A DNA stretch of 64,000 nucleotides from contig NZ_JAGSGD010000001.1 in NCBI RefSeq assembly GCF_016772415.1, forward strand, positions 930,001-994,000. Reading direction: 5' to 3'. The notes below the pieces were generated by a model that was not told where the DNA came from, did not search any database, and saw only the letters and a list, made by a program, of their open reading frames with translations. The translations under genes were made by a program, and so were the position numbers. Shown here piece by piece: positions 1 to 7,151 of the stretch (within the stretch, counting starts at the first letter, position 1; each line of letters opens with the position of its first letter). This DNA comes from Phenylobacterium glaciei. Its GTDB lineage: Bacteria > Pseudomonadota > Alphaproteobacteria > Caulobacterales > Caulobacteraceae.

Positions 1-486
1 CGTATGGAGGGCGAGGTGGGCTTCGCCGCCCTTGAGGCGGGCTCCCACTTCTGGTTCGAGATCGCCGCGCCAGCCTGCGCTGCGCCCGCCGCGACCGGCG
101 AGGCTGAGCTGTGGCTTGAGGGTCTGAGGGTGCTTGTGGTGGAAGACAATCCCACCAACCGTCTGGTGGCCACCCGCATGCTCAGCGACCTGGGTGCGAC
201 GGTGGAGACCGCCGATGATGGCGCCCAGGGTGTGGCGCGGGCCCAGACCGGCGCCTACGACCTGATCTTCATGGACATCCAGATGCCGGTGATGGACGGG
301 GTCCAGGCGACGCGTCAAATCCGCGCCTTGCCAGGAGCGGTCGGCAAGACCCCCATCGTGGCCACGACGGCCAATGTCCTGGCCCACCAGATCGAGGACT
401 ACCGCGCCTCGGGCATGGACGGTTATGTCGCCAAGCCGGTTTCGCCCGCCGCCATCCTCAGCGAGATCGCCCGCCTCGCGGGTTAA
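1..486 (+). CDS. Hybrid sensor histidine kinase, C-terminal part (receiver domain), partial at window edge
   Basis: This is the 3' end of a gene that begins before the window. The first residues include GSHFWFE, which resembles the last strand of a HATPase_c kinase domain. After a short Ala/Pro linker comes a complete receiver domain: the acidic pair in VVEDN, the phospho-acceptor Asp in FMDIQMPVMDG (about residue 91 of the visible part), the Thr in ATTAN and the Lys in YVAKPV. The protein therefore ends in a CheY-like receiver, as in hybrid kinases that pass phosphate on through an Hpt protein. The sensor domain and hence the signal are not visible. It stops 4 bp before the convergent XRE gene ends. 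The receiver call is secure; the hybrid-kinase call rests on the short kinase tail. Confidence 0.85.
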   Translation, partial: RMEGEVGFAALEAGSHFWFEIAAPACAAPAATGEAELWLEGLRVLVVEDNPTNRLVATRMLSDLGATVETADDGAQGVARAQTGAYDLIFMDIQMPVMDGVQATRQIRALPGAVGKTPIVATTANVLAHQIEDYRASGMDGYVAKPVSPAAILSEIARLAG

Positions 487-490
487 GCCC

Positions 491-913
491 CTACGCCATT
501 TCCTTCTGCTTGCTGCGCAGGCTGCCGTCGGGACCGGTCAGGGCGCGCATGAAGCTGACCAGGGAGGCGCGCGCGTCCTGGGGTAGCTTCTCGAAGGCGG
601 CCAGCAGCTCGAGAGCGCCCGGCGTGCGCATGCGTGAGAGCAGATCCAGATCGCCCACCGCGTCATGGCCGGGGGTGTCCAGGACGTCCATCAAATCCAC
701 AACCCGACAGCGCAGGGCGCGCGCGATCTGAACCAGACGCGAGAAGGAGATGCGGTTGGCGCCGTTCTCGTACTTCTGGATCTGCTGGAAACTGACGCCG
801 CACTGTTCGGCCAGGGCCTCCTGCGACATACCGATTGTCCGCCGGCGAATTCGCACGGCTGCCCCCAGGGCGACGTCCATCGGGTCTGGGGTTTTGTTGG
901 ATAGCTCCGACAC
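491..913 (-). CDS. XRE-family helix-turn-helix transcriptional regulator
   Basis: A 140-residue cytoplasmic regulator. The HTH_3/XRE domain spans about residues 16-73, with the typical GMSQEALAEQCGVSFQQIQKYE helix pair. The C-terminal 60 residues (LLSRMRTPGALELLAAFEKL) form an Ala/Leu-rich helical tail seen in alphaproteobacterial XRE proteins. I chose the GTG start at 913 because GGAGAAGAAG lies just upstream of it. A longer reading begins at 1036 but its extra N-terminus is Arg-rich and does not look like protein. The gene diverges from the fructokinase across a 633 bp region with several palindromes, so self-regulation there is possible but unproven. Confidence 0.8.
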   Translation of the reverse strand: MSELSNKTPDPMDVALGAAVRIRRRTIGMSQEALAEQCGVSFQQIQKYENGANRISFSRLVQIARALRCRVVDLMDVLDTPGHDAVGDLDLLSRMRTPGALELLAAFEKLPQDARASLVSFMRALTGPDGSLRSKQKEMA

Positions 914-1546
914 GGTCTTCTTCTCCTCAGCCACGGCGCGCGCTCGGTGGGGGCGGCCGGCGCGTCGCTGCAAGATTCGGCGAGTAAAGGCGAATAATGC
1001 AACTTTGCAAAGGGACATGAGAGTCGGAGGCGACAATCCCGCTGATCACGTTCGGCGCTGGCCGCGCAAGGGTCCGCCGAGCAATAGATTTCACTTGAAT
1101 AACAGTCGCGATAGCGTCCAAGCGGCGAGTGCCGGCCATGGATGATGCGCAGACGCGCGCCGGCAGGCCTTCGCATGCGTATGGCCATACGTTAAATCTT
1201 ATACTCAGTTTGAGTAGAAATCGCTCACCGAACTTGAGTTGTGGAAATACTCAAGACGGACGGATCAACCGGCGCGGGTTTTAAAATCTATCTCAGGCGG
1301 TGCGAGACAGAGTGGCTGGCGCCGACAGTTGGACGAATACCGGCCGGCGACTTTCCAGCACCGACCACGTTAACGACACCGGTGACAGGCGCCCGGTTTG
1401 GTGGAGCCTGGACCGTGAAGGTCGGAAGCGACCTTGTCGAAACCTAGGCGGCGGCGCGCCGGCGCGCCGACCGATTGACCTGCGAAATCCATCACGGGCA
1501 TAGGTCGCGATAGCGTGACACCGATCCCGGGGTCGAGGAGGCCCGC
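914..1546. other. Long intergenic region between the XRE regulator and fructokinase
   Basis: I see no convincing gene in these 633 bp. The distinctive part is a cluster of palindromes at 1178-1255, described separately. A 68-codon reading frame from GTG 1241 to 1447 on the plus strand begins inside one palindrome and resembles no protein I recognise. A GC-only palindromic stretch, GGCGCGCCGGCGCGCC, lies near 1455-1470. The fructokinase ribosome binding site GAGGAGG lies at the right end. Confidence 0.5.
1178..1255. promoter_or_regulatory. Cluster of three palindromes, probable operator region
   Basis: Three inverted repeats lie within 78 bp: the perfect 14-mer CGTATGGCCATACG (1178-1191), TACTCA-gtt-TGAGTA (1202-1216), and CTTGAGT-9 bp-ACTCAAG (1233-1255). 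The last two share the half-site TGAGT/ACTCA, so the same word occurs four times in alternating orientation. This spacing suggests binding of a dimeric regulator at two sites. The surroundings are AT-rich (GTTAAATCTTATAC), consistent with a promoter. Which gene is controlled cannot be told; the fructokinase starts about 290 bp downstream and the XRE gene about 265 bp the other way. Confidence 0.45.
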
Positions 1547-2449
1547 ATGACCCGCGCCCTGATCGCCGCCATCGAGACCGGCGGCACAAAGATTCTCTGC
1601 CGGGTCGCGGCGGCCGACGATGGCCGACAAGTGACCGTTGAGGTCCCACCACATCGGTTCGCCACCACGACGCCCAAGCAGGCGGTCGCCGACCTGGTGG
1701 CGGCGATCCGGGGCGCGATGGGGCCGGGCGACGCCCTGGCGGCGGTGGGCCTGGCCAGTTTCGGCCCGCTGATCGTCGATCCCGGCTCCCCCGACTACGG
1801 CCTGATGCTGCCGACGGCCAAGCCGCACTGGGCGGGGTTCAACCTGCGCGCCGCCTTGGCCGAGCAATTGGGCGCCCCGGTTGTGCTGGAGACCGACGTC
1901 AGCGCCGCGGCCCTGGCCGAGCAGGCGGCCGGCGCCGGCGCCGGCCTGGACACCGTGGCCTATGTCACGGTGGGCACCGGCATCGGCGGTGGCCTGGCGA
2001 TCGACGGCCGACCGCTGAAGGGCGCCCTGCATCCCGAGGTCGGCCACCTGCGGGTCCACCGCCACCCGGGCGACACGACCCCGTGCGTCTGCCCCTTCCA
2101 CGACGACTGCGCCGAGGGCATGGCCGCGGGGCCGGCCATCGCCGCGCGGCTGGCGCCGGGCGAGATCCTGCAGGGCCGGCCCGAGGTCCAGGCGATGGTC
2201 GCCGACTATCTGGGCCAGCTCTGCGCCAGCCTGGTCCTGGCCTGGTCGCCCCGCTGCATCGTGATGGGCGGCGGCCTGCTGACCACCCCGGGTCTGCTGG
2301 GTCAGGTGGGGGGCGAGCTGCGGCGGCGCCTGGGACCCTATGTCGGCCAGGTCGCCGAACCGGCGGACTACCTGCGCCCGCCGGCCTTCACCGACTCCGG
2401 CCTGGAGGGCGCGATGATCCTGGCGCGGCGGGCGGCGGCGAGGGGGTAG
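1547..2449 (+). CDS. ROK-family sugar kinase, probable fructokinase
   Basis: A 300-residue cytoplasmic kinase, the usual ROK length. It would phosphorylate fructose (or a related hexose) with ATP. The N-terminal phosphate loop ETGGTK is at residues 10-15, the sugar/ATP motif GTGIGGGLAIDG is near 142, and EVGH is followed by a zinc-type cluster CVCPFHDDCAEGMAAGPAI. The CxCPFHxxCxEG form is that of ROK fructokinases rather than of glucokinases or NagC-type repressors, and no N-terminal HTH is present. A strong GAGGAGG precedes the ATG. It stands alone in its orientation. Substrate preference is inferred from the cysteine-cluster pattern. Confidence 0.82.
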   Translation: MTRALIAAIETGGTKILCRVAAADDGRQVTVEVPPHRFATTTPKQAVADLVAAIRGAMGPGDALAAVGLASFGPLIVDPGSPDYGLMLPTAKPHWAGFNLRAALAEQLGAPVVLETDVSAAALAEQAAGAGAGLDTVAYVTVGTGIGGGLAIDGRPLKGALHPEVGHLRVHRHPGDTTPCVCPFHDDCAEGMAAGPAIAARLAPGEILQGRPEVQAMVADYLGQLCASLVLAWSPRCIVMGGGLLTTPGLLGQVGGELRRRLGPYVGQVAEPADYLRPPAFTDSGLEGAMILARRAAARG

Positions 2450-2464
2450 GCCACCCCAACCACC

Positions 2465-2550
2465 GGGATTCAGTGACAGTGCATTAAGCTCGCCAGCAGC
2501 GACCGGACCTATAGCGGCGTAGGATTAAGTGCACGGTCACCGGAATACCC
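2465..2550. repeat. Imperfect inverted repeat between convergent genes
   Basis: GGGATTCAGTGACAGTGCATTAA (2465-2487) pairs imperfectly with the reverse complement of TTAAGTGCACGGTCACCGGAATACCC (2525-2550); the core pairs GTGACAGTGCA with GTGACCGTGCAC. The loop is about 37 bp. It fills the gap between the converging fructokinase and greA, so it may act as a two-way terminator or be an intergenic repeat. There is no T-run. Confidence 0.45.
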
Positions 2551-2568
2551 ATCGTAATACTTGGTGAC

Positions 2569-3042
2569 TCAGACCCACTCCACCTTCGTGATCTCGTAGG
2601 CTTTCAAGCCACCGGGAATCCGCACCTCGACGACGTCACCGCTCCCCTTGCCGATCATCGCGCGGGCGATGGGAGAGGTGATCGAAATGCGGCCCTTCTT
2701 CACGTCCGCCTCATGTTCACCCACGATCTGGTAGCGGGCCTGTTCCTCGCTATCCTGGTCGATCACGGAAACGGTGGCGCCGAACTTGATCTGGGTTCCA
2801 GACAGCTTGGTGACGTCAATGACCTGGGCGCGCGCCATCATGTCGCCGATCTGGACAATCTGGCCCTCGATCCACCCCTGCCGATCCTTCGCGGAATGGT
2901 ATTCGGCGTTCTCCTTCAGGTCGCCGTGGAGGCGCGCCTCCCCGATCGCCACGGTGACGGCGGGCCGCTCGATCGTCTTGAGCCGCTTGAGGTCTTCGTC
3001 CAGGGTGCGAAAGCCCTGAACCGTCATAGGCACCTTATCCAT
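2569..3042 (-). CDS. greA: Transcription elongation factor GreA
   Basis: A 157-residue protein of normal GreA length. GreA enters the secondary channel of RNA polymerase and stimulates cleavage of the backtracked transcript, rescuing arrested complexes. The N-terminal coiled coil (about residues 5-80) contains the conserved tip region [19 protein letters not shown], with the acidic residues that help hold catalytic Mg. The C-terminal FKBP-like domain (about 85-157) carries [20 protein letters not shown]. The start ATG at 3042 lies in MDKVPMT; the second Met, five residues in, is an equally possible start. GreA versus GreB is judged from the GDLKENAEY motif. Confidence 0.9.
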   Translation of the reverse strand: MDKVPMTVQGFRTLDEDLKRLKTIERPAVTVAIGEARLHGDLKENAEYHSAKDRQGWIEGQIVQIGDMMARAQVIDVTKLSGTQIKFGATVSVIDQDSEEQARYQIVGEHEADVKKGRISITSPIARAMIGKGSGDVVEVRIPGGLKAYEITKVEWV

Positions 3043-3219
3043 CGCGATGGGTCACTCGGTGGCTCCTGTGGAAGTCTGGCGGACCGGGACGGCAGGCGCG
3101 GGTGTCCGCGACGGGGCCGGGAGGATGGCTTGGGCGTCAGGTAGCACGACTACCGGCGGGATTCGCCCGCCGAAGCCTCACCCCAAGTGTCTGCTCTCCG
3201 CACGGAGGCCAACTTCCGC

Positions 3220-3756
3220 TCATCCCGGCCCATCGAACGCCGGATGGAAGCTGGCGTCGCCCGTGGCGGGTGGGCCCTCAAGGACCAGGCGCTGGAAGTA
3301 CCGGTTGGGTTGGCCGTGATAGGTGAGGGTGGGGTCGCTGAGGAAGCCGAAGCGGCGGTAGTAGTCGGGGTTTCCCAGGAGCACACAGCCCGCGGCCCCG
3401 AGGTGTCTCAGGCGATCCAGGCCGGTGGTGATCAGGGCGCTGCCGACGCCCTGGCGCTGGCGCTCGGGCGCGGCGCAGACAGGGCCGAGGCCGTACCAGT
3501 CGCCGGGATGGCCGTCGATCTGGACAGGGGAGAAGGCGATATGGCCCACCAGTTCGCCCTCATCGGTGATCGCCACCAGGGAGAGGGTCAGGGCGCCGGC
3601 CTGGCGCAGGTCGTCGATGACGCGGGCCTCGTCGCCGTCGCTGAACGGCATGGGGGCGAAGGCCGCGGTGGTCATGGCGCTGATCGCGTGGGCGTCGCCG
3701 GGACGCTCGGGTTCAATATGCAGGGACTCGGGGTTAGGCGGTAGGATGGTGGTCAA
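3220..3756 (-). CDS. GNAT-family N-acetyltransferase (YhbS-like)
   Basis: A 178-residue acetyltransferase that would use acetyl-CoA; the acceptor is unknown. The sequence follows the YhbS-type pattern: RPGDAHAISAMTTAAF at the N-terminus, the LVGHIAFSPV strand, then the acetyl-CoA loop APERQRQGVGSALI (Q/R-x-x-G-x-G/A) near residue 105, and GNPDYYRRFGF, a hallmark of this subgroup. It lies upstream of greA on the same strand with a 177 bp gap, so an operon is unlikely. The product is cytoplasmic, with no signal sequence. Confidence 0.8.
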   Translation of the reverse strand: MTTILPPNPESLHIEPERPGDAHAISAMTTAAFAPMPFSDGDEARVIDDLRQAGALTLSLVAITDEGELVGHIAFSPVQIDGHPGDWYGLGPVCAAPERQRQGVGSALITTGLDRLRHLGAAGCVLLGNPDYYRRFGFLSDPTLTYHGQPNRYFQRLVLEGPPATGDASFHPAFDGPG

Positions 3757-4018
3757 CGGGAAAATCCTTCAACGGGCGTGACGCAGCGCTACGGCCGGGG
3801 CTTACCCGTCCGCGATGGAGGCTGGCGACGCCGTGCGGCGCACGGCGTCAGGGTCAGGCAATCGTTGACATGGGAGGAGGCTATGGCCTCGCCGGCCGAG
3901 GGTCAACGGCGGGCGCCTGAGCCGTTCGAGCCGGTGCAGACTTCTTTGCCGGCCAGATGTCGGGATGGACACGCGGCCTTCGTCCTCGCTGTATGACCCG
4001 TGCTGAGAGGAGACTGCC

Positions 4019-4459
4019 ATGCGCTACCTGCTGATCGTGAAGGCCACGCCGGAATCGGAGCGCGGCGAGATGCCCGCCGACGTCGAGCGGTTGATGGCCG
4101 ACATGGGCCGGTTCAACGAGGAGATGATCGCCGCCGGCGCCCTGGTCGACGCCGCCGGACTGGCGCCCAGCGCCGCGGGCCATCGGGTGCGGTTCGAGGG
4201 CCTGGGCAAGCCGGTGGTCACGAGCGGGCCGTTCGCAAACACCACCGAGCTGGCCTCGGGCTACTGGATCCTGGAGTGCAAGACCGCCGACGAGGCGCTG
4301 GGATGGGCCCGCCGCGTGCCCTTCGCCTCCGGGGAGGTTGAGCTGCGTCCCCTACAGGACCCCGAGGCGTTCGAGGGCTTGGTCTCCGAAGATGAAATCC
4401 AGAAAGAGCACGACCACCGCGCCGAGCAGCTGCGCAAGGCGCCGAAACCGGAGGTGTGA
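4019..4459 (+). CDS. YciI-like (YCII/DGPF-domain) protein
   Basis: A 146-residue small cytoplasmic protein with the YCII-related fold. It starts MRYLLIVKATPESE, the usual first strand, and carries SGPFANTTELASGYWI in place of the more common DGPFAETKE...GYWI signature, followed by the helix CKTADEALGWARRVP. Family members are often encoded beside ECF sigma factors of the SigJ/DUF6596 type, but here no such neighbour exists. The biochemical role of this family is poorly known. AGAGGAGA immediately precedes the ATG and supports the start. Confidence 0.8.
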   Translation: MRYLLIVKATPESERGEMPADVERLMADMGRFNEEMIAAGALVDAAGLAPSAAGHRVRFEGLGKPVVTSGPFANTTELASGYWILECKTADEALGWARRVPFASGEVELRPLQDPEAFEGLVSEDEIQKEHDHRAEQLRKAPKPEV

Positions 4460-4533
4460 GCGCTGGCCGCCGGGGCAGGTTCGCAACACGGCCCTGTCGG
4501 CTTCCGACCTGCTACGGACGCCGGATGTGCGCC

Positions 4534-4566
4534 CCTCTCCCTCTAAAGACGTGGGGAGGGGAGAGG
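4534..4566. terminator. Possible two-way stem-loop between convergent genes
   Basis: CCTCTCCC (4534-4541) pairs with GGGAGAGG (4559-4566) over a 17 bp loop, in the 127 bp gap between the YciI-like gene and the convergent Crp/Fnr gene. There is no clear T-run, so it is either a weak terminator or a fragment of the palindromic repeats common in these genomes. Confidence 0.35.
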
Positions 4567-4586
4567 AACGCCCAGGGCCGCCGTCC

Positions 4587-5309
4587 TTAGGCGTCGTTCA
4601 AGGTCAGGGCCTCGGGATCGATGGCGCGGCGCAGGTCGGCGGCGGTGGCGCGGCATTCGCAGGACGTGCGCTCCAGGCCGTCGCGGTCGAGGATGCGGAC
4701 GCCGCCGCGTTTCTGCTGGATCAGGCCCTGCTCCTCCAGCTTGCCGGCGTGCAGGGTGACCGTGGTGCGCTGGACGCTAAGCATGGCGGCAAGGAATTCC
4801 TGGGTCAGGGGCAGCTCATCGCCGCAGCCCCCCAACTCCTGGCAGTCCAGCAGCCAGCGGGCCAGCCGCTGGTCGGCGCGGTGCATGCTGTTGCAGGCCA
4901 TGTTCTGGCGCAGCAGGGCCAACTGGAGTTCGATATTGCTGTGGATCGCCCTGCGGAAGGTGGCGCTGCCGTCGAAGGCCTCGCGGTAGCGGGCCGCCGA
5001 CACCGACCAGGCGACGCCGGGCACCTGGACGATGACCCGCGAGAAGATCACCTGGCTGCCCACCGCCTCGACAAAGCCGGCGCCGGAGTCGCGCCCCACC
5101 ATCGAGGTCTCGGTCATTGAGCCCGACGCCATCACGGTGATGATCGACAGCAGGCCGGTCTCGGGGAACAGCACCCGGTCCACGGTCTGGCCCTGTTCAA
5201 AGACCGTGGCGCCCTTCTCCAGATAGACCGGCGAGAGGTGGCCTCGAAGGTCGGCGTAGTCGGTCGGCGAGAGCTGCTGCAGCAGGAAATTCTTGGGGCG
5301 CTCGCTCAT
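4587..5309 (-). CDS. Crp/Fnr-family transcriptional regulator
   Basis: A 240-residue regulator with a cyclic-nucleotide-binding-type sensor fold (about residues 18-130) and a C-terminal winged helix (about 150-220, with LTQEFLAAMLSVQRTTVTLHAGKLEEQGLI as recognition region). The Arg-Ser/Thr pair that grips cAMP in CRP and the cysteine set that holds the FNR iron-sulfur cluster are not apparent, so the signal is unknown. I chose ATG 5309 (MSERPKNFLL) because relatives start just before N-x-LL; a longer frame opens at 5342. Neither start has a good ribosome binding site. It runs divergently from vapBC. Confidence 0.78.
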   Translation of the reverse strand: MSERPKNFLLQQLSPTDYADLRGHLSPVYLEKGATVFEQGQTVDRVLFPETGLLSIITVMASGSMTETSMVGRDSGAGFVEAVGSQVIFSRVIVQVPGVAWSVSAARYREAFDGSATFRRAIHSNIELQLALLRQNMACNSMHRADQRLARWLLDCQELGGCGDELPLTQEFLAAMLSVQRTTVTLHAGKLEEQGLIQQKRGGVRILDRDGLERTSCECRATAADLRRAIDPEALTLNDA

Positions 5310-5656
5310 CGGACGGGCCGGCCGGCGAGGTCGGTGCGGCATCGCGCCCGTGAGGGCGAGCCATCGGGTGTCACGTCCTGGGCCACGACCTCCACCTGTC
5401 TTTCATTGAAGCGGCGGTCCGCGGGTGCGGGTCGATCGCCTTGTCTGGGGCTCGGCATCGGTCGCGGAATGTGGCGGCGCGGCGCGCCCATACTGTGCCC
5501 CGACAACATATGTCGTGAAGCGGCGGTTGGTTCCGCGCTCAGGCCTCGAAGCGGTAGGCCGCGCCGCCGCAGCGCACCCGGCCCGCCGTCCCCGCCGTCA
5601 CGATTTGCGCGGCCATGGGAAATTGGATATACAGATTGTATATCCCGGAGCCGGCC
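5310..5656. other. Intergenic region between the Crp/Fnr gene and vapB
   Basis: These 347 bp hold the divergent promoters. Near 5505-5519 is a small inverted repeat, CGACA-acata-TGTCG. On the minus strand, ATG 5615 to a stop at 5539 opens a 25-codon frame (MAAQIVTAG...AYRFEA) that would start just beside the vapB operator; I do not recognise it and it may be a gene remnant. Confidence 0.4.
5625..5645. promoter_or_regulatory. Perfect palindrome upstream of vapB, probable VapBC operator
   Basis: GGATATACA-gat-TGTATATCC is a perfect inverted repeat with 9 bp arms and a 3 bp centre, directly followed by CGGAG and, 11 bp after the repeat, the vapB ATG. VapB antitoxins usually repress their own operon by binding such repeats through their N-terminal domain, with VapC as co-repressor. 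The AT-rich arms overlap a likely -10 element. Confidence 0.7.
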
Positions 5657-5878
5657 ATGACCAAGACCACCCTCTTCCAGTCCAACCGCACCCAGGCTGT
5701 TCGCCTGCCGAAGGACGTCGCCTTCCCTGAGGGTGTCCGCTCGGTGACCGTGCTGCGGGAGGGCAATCGGCGGGTGATCGTGCCCTCGGACGCGGTGTGG
5801 GACGAGTTCTTCGCCGCGCCTGGCGTTGACCTGGGTGAGCGGGAGCAGCCGCCGGTTCAGGACCGCGAAGCCTTCTGA
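5657..5878 (+). CDS. vapB: Antitoxin VapB
   Basis: A 73-residue antitoxin. The N-terminal AbrB/SpoVT-type DNA-binding segment reads TTLFQSNRTQAVRLPKDVAF, very close to the canonical VapB start (KLFxNGRSQAVRLP). The acidic C-terminus (DLGEREQPPVQDREAF) is the part expected to wrap around and inhibit VapC. I chose the ATG at 5657, preceded by CGGAG; an earlier in-frame ATG at 5615 lies upstream of the operator and gives a non-family extension. The gene ends in TGATG, overlapping the vapC start by one base, so the two are translationally coupled. Confidence 0.85.
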   Translation: MTKTTLFQSNRTQAVRLPKDVAFPEGVRSVTVLREGNRRVIVPSDAVWDEFFAAPGVDLGEREQPPVQDREAF

Positions 5879-6282
5879 TGCTGCGCTACATGCTCGACAC
5901 CAACCTGTGCATCCGGGTGCTGCGGGACAGGCCTGCCGGCGTGCGGGAGCGGTTCAACCTGAACGCCGAGGCGCTGTGTCTCTCGACCATCGTCCTGACC
6001 GAACTGTTGCACGGCGCGGCCAAGTCGGCACGGCCGGAGCACCATCGCACAGAGGTGGAGCGGTTCGCGGCGAAGCTGGAGGTGCTGGCCTTCGACACCG
6101 CCGCCGCCGACCACGCCGCCGACATCCGCGCCGTGCTGGACCGGGCAGGGCAGGGGATCGGCGGCTATGACCTGCTGATCGCCGGCCATGCCCGGTCTCG
6201 CGGCCTGATCGTCGTGACCTGCAATCTCGGCGAATTCGGCCGCGTGGAGGGCCTGCGGTCCGAGGACTGGCTGGCGGCCTAG
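5878..6282 (+). CDS. vapC: Toxin VapC, PIN-domain ribonuclease
   Basis: A 134-residue PIN-domain endoribonuclease, the toxin of the pair; relatives cut initiator tRNA or other structured RNA. The Mg-binding acidic residues are visible: D7 in YMLDTN, E42 in VLTELLHG and D98 in GGYDLLIAGHA. The C-terminal motif TCNLGEFGRVEGL follows the usual T-N-N-x-x-E-F-x-R-V-x-G-L, with Cys at the second position. All catalytic positions are present, so it looks intact. It overlaps vapB by 1 bp. The target RNA cannot be read from the sequence. Confidence 0.87.
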   Translation: MLRYMLDTNLCIRVLRDRPAGVRERFNLNAEALCLSTIVLTELLHGAAKSARPEHHRTEVERFAAKLEVLAFDTAAADHAADIRAVLDRAGQGIGGYDLLIAGHARSRGLIVVTCNLGEFGRVEGLRSEDWLAA

Positions 6283-6299
6283 ATCGTAGCCGCCGGGGC

Positions 6300-6818
6300 T
6301 CAGCGCGCTGCGGCGGGGGCCAGGGAGATGTCGACCATGATCTCGGCGGAGATGGCTTCCAGCGCTGCCTGGACGTCCCGGGCGCTGAGGGCGGCGGGCA
6401 GGCGCAGTCGGGCGTCGAGGTGGAAGAGGGCGCCGCCGGAATGGGGCTCGGCGCTGATGCGGGTCTCGAAGGCCTCGATATTGACCTCGAGGCCGCTGAG
6501 GATCGCGGTCACCTGGTGGACGATGCCCAGCCGGTCCTGGCCGACCAGGGTGAAGAGCACCTCCTCGCCGCCGGCGTCGGGGGCGGCCAGCGCCGGGGCT
6601 ATGCGCACCTCCAGGCCGTGGGCGTCCACCGACTGCACGGCGCCGCGCAGGGCCTCGAGGTCGTCTGCCTCCACCAGAACCGAGCCGACATAGAGCCCGC
6701 CGAGCCGGCTGAGATGGCTTTCCAGCCAGTTGCCGCCCGCCGAAAGCACGGCGGCGGCCAGGGCCTGGGTGAGGCCGGGCCGGTCGCTGCCGACCACGCT
6801 GAGGATCAAGTTTGCCAT
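6300..6818 (-). CDS. Tandem ACT-domain protein (GcvR-like)
   Basis: A 172-residue protein with two ACT domains, about residues 2-75 (ILSVVGSDRPGLTQALAAAV) and 90-165 (LFTLVGQDRLGIVHQVTAIL). Both open with the D-R-x-G-[IL] ligand loop typical of amino-acid-sensing ACT domains. This is the layout of GcvR, which restrains the glycine-cleavage activator GcvA, but no gcv gene is nearby and most such proteins are uncharacterised. I used ATG 6818 (MANLILSV), where the homology begins; a longer frame to 7025 adds a proline-rich non-protein stretch. It converges with vapC across 17 bp. Confidence 0.78.
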   Translation of the reverse strand: MANLILSVVGSDRPGLTQALAAAVLSAGGNWLESHLSRLGGLYVGSVLVEADDLEALRGAVQSVDAHGLEVRIAPALAAPDAGGEEVLFTLVGQDRLGIVHQVTAILSGLEVNIEAFETRISAEPHSGGALFHLDARLRLPAALSARDVQAALEAISAEIMVDISLAPAAAR

Positions 6819-6917
6819 GGCCAACTCTGTCGGGCGCGGCCTCCCGGCCGTCAACCGGATTTGGTGGGCGCGCCGTTGACCTGCGCCCGCGCCCGCTCCA
6901 ACTGTCGGCCCACCCCG

Positions 6918-7040
6918 ATCCTCGGCGCGATCATCCTGACCGGCGGGGCCTCGCGGCGGATGGGGGCCGACAAGGCCAGCCAGCTCTGGGGCGCCGTGCG
7001 GCAGGCGCCCGGCGGCGACCTCCAAGCCCTGCGCGCTTGA
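6918..7040 (+). pseudogene. N-terminal remnant of molybdenum cofactor guanylyltransferase (MobA-like)
   Basis: A 40-codon stretch encodes ILGAIILTGGASRRMGADKA followed by SQLWG, then diverges and stops at 7040. LTGGxSRRMGxDKA is the nucleotide-binding signature at the N-terminus of MobA and related NTP-transferases, which link GMP to molybdopterin. The remaining roughly 150 residues are missing and no suitable start lies close upstream. I take it as a decayed gene fragment left between the ACT-domain gene and the GntR regulator. No other molybdenum genes are in the window. Confidence 0.6.
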
Positions 7041-7151
7041 CCGTCAGGCCCAAGCTGGAACATGCTTTGTCGACCGTACCCAAGCGCGGGCCTGGAGGTG
7101 TCCCATTTCGCACGCTGACCTGGTCGCGCGCGGCGCGCCGGCGATCCGCCG

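Noticed and set aside
1241..1447. A 68-codon plus-strand frame upstream of the fructokinase
   Set aside because: It begins inside a palindrome, lacks a ribosome binding site and resembles nothing I know; listed only as part of the intergenic region.
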